A DNA stretch of 64,000 bases from Rhizobium sp. J15 (GTDB lineage: Bacteria; Pseudomonadota; Alphaproteobacteria; Rhizobiales; Rhizobiaceae). Below, piece after piece: positions 63,659 through 64,000 of this stretch. The position numbers and the translations under genes are program-made. The notes beneath the pieces are model-generated. The model made no database searches. It saw only the letters and a list, made by a program, of their open reading frames with translations, and was not told the DNA's origin. The stretch is from positions 62,001 to 126,000 of the forward strand of contig NZ_NWSX01000012.1 of assembly GCF_002531825.1 (NCBI RefSeq). Reading direction: 5' to 3'. Numbering within the stretch: the first letter of the stretch is position 1; every line of letters starts with the position of its first letter.

Positions 63659-64000
63659 CCCTTGGATGTTTTGAACGCGAGAGGAATAGCCGCTGCGATC
63701 GCTTTTTTCATGACGGTCGGCAAGGCCTGCGCTTCAAGATTTGTGACCGGCTCCCACCATCCGTCATTCGTGTCGACCGTGGCGGCGATGGCCGTGCGGT
63801 AGATCGAAAGCCTGAGTTCGAAATGCGTAAAGACATGGACGACGGTGCCGCAGGCCTGCCATGCCGCATTGAAGGGGGCGGCTTCCGCCGACGTCTCGCC
63901 ATCGACGCGCGCCGTCCAGGCCGTCGTCGGCACCTCGGTCATGCCGCCGAGCAGGCCGCTATCCGCCCGCCGCCGCAAAAGAATCTCACCATCGGCGGTG
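63655..64000 (-). CDS. mutY: A/G-specific adenine glycosylase MutY, C-terminal part (partial)
   Basis: About 114 C-terminal residues are visible; the gene enters from the right edge, so the start and the helix-hairpin-helix, iron-sulfur and catalytic domains are outside. The visible part fits the MutY C-terminal Nudix-like domain that recognises 8-oxo-guanine: EILLRRRADSGLLGGMTEVPTTAW, VVHVFTHFELRLSIYRT and WWEPVTNLEAQALPTVMKKAI. The enzyme removes adenine mispaired with 8-oxoG. The HAD gene overlaps its stop. Confidence 0.88.
   Translation of the reverse strand, partial: TADGEILLRRRADSGLLGGMTEVPTTAWTARVDGETSAEAAPFNAAWQACGTVVHVFTHFELRLSIYRTAIAATVDTNDGWWEPVTNLEAQALPTVMKKAIAAAIPLAFKTSKG

Overview
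The window is ordinary chromosomal DNA of a fast-growing rhizobium, most likely the Rhizobium leguminosarum/etli group. The evidence is GC-rich coding sequence in about 71 closely packed genes, a complete malonate-catabolism cluster of the R. leguminosarum matRABC type, a bioMNY biotin transporter, an alphaproteobacterial BioR regulator with its TTAT-NN-ATAA boxes, a CcrM-type (GANTC) methyltransferase, an aa3-type cytochrome oxidase operon with alphaproteobacterial gene order, and a rhizobial PHO box in front of a DUF47-pit operon. I saw no tRNA, rRNA, CRISPR array, insertion sequence, prophage or integrated element. Non-coding structure consists of short palindromes, a few terminators, two copies of one dispersed hairpin repeat, and operator-like sites.

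Layout. 1-6.5 kb: the end of a histone-deacetylase-like gene, a hotdog thioesterase, and matR facing matABC (malonate uptake, activation and decarboxylation to acetyl-CoA). 6.5-9.8 kb: a lone ectoine-synthase-like gene divergent from a LysR regulator, a 57-residue Gly/Asp-rich membrane protein with its own terminator, and an acyltransferase-3 gene. 9.9-13.1 kb: bioMNY, then an AlkX/YcaQ-like glycosylase. 13.1-24.8 kb: a palindromic repeat cluster, then minus-strand housekeeping genes: aroC-ribB (RibB carries a degenerate GTP-cyclohydrolase-II half), a large PAS-GGDEF-EAL protein, fabI with a phosphatase, a DnaJ-like protein and an envelope lipoprotein. pdxH lies on the plus strand and a polysaccharide deacetylase ends beside it on the minus strand. 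25-31.3 kb: a D,D-carboxypeptidase with SPOR domain, a MazG-like protein, the phosphate transporter with its DUF47 partner, and tldD, a GNAT gene and an IalB-like gene.

31.6-41.6 kb is the respiratory block coxB-coxA-ctaB-(46-residue coxF-like)-ctaG-coxC, then DUF983-surf1-ispH-thrB-rnhA. 41.5-49.6 kb: a zinc-ribbon metallopeptidase, CsbD, YqgE, a DsbD-alpha-like protein, a peroxiredoxin, and a zinc-type ABC importer (aztABC-like). The importer is preceded by a translationally coupled 42-residue membrane protein and Zur-like palindromes. 49.7-56 kb is the minus-strand run thrC-M16 protease-GNAT-EAL phosphodiesterase (GGDEF degenerate). 57-61.3 kb: a HAD phosphatase, bioR, a second bioY coupled to a DUF1284 gene, and an ArsR-like regulator divergent from a NIPSNAP/ABM gene pair. 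61.4-64 kb: ccrM with a CtrA-like site, then an NTF2-like gene, a HAD gene and the end of mutY.

I do not see a large unknown system. The least explained items are the two small membrane proteins, the solitary ectC-like gene with its own regulator, the bioR-bioY-DUF1284 unit, and the RibBX-like enzyme.
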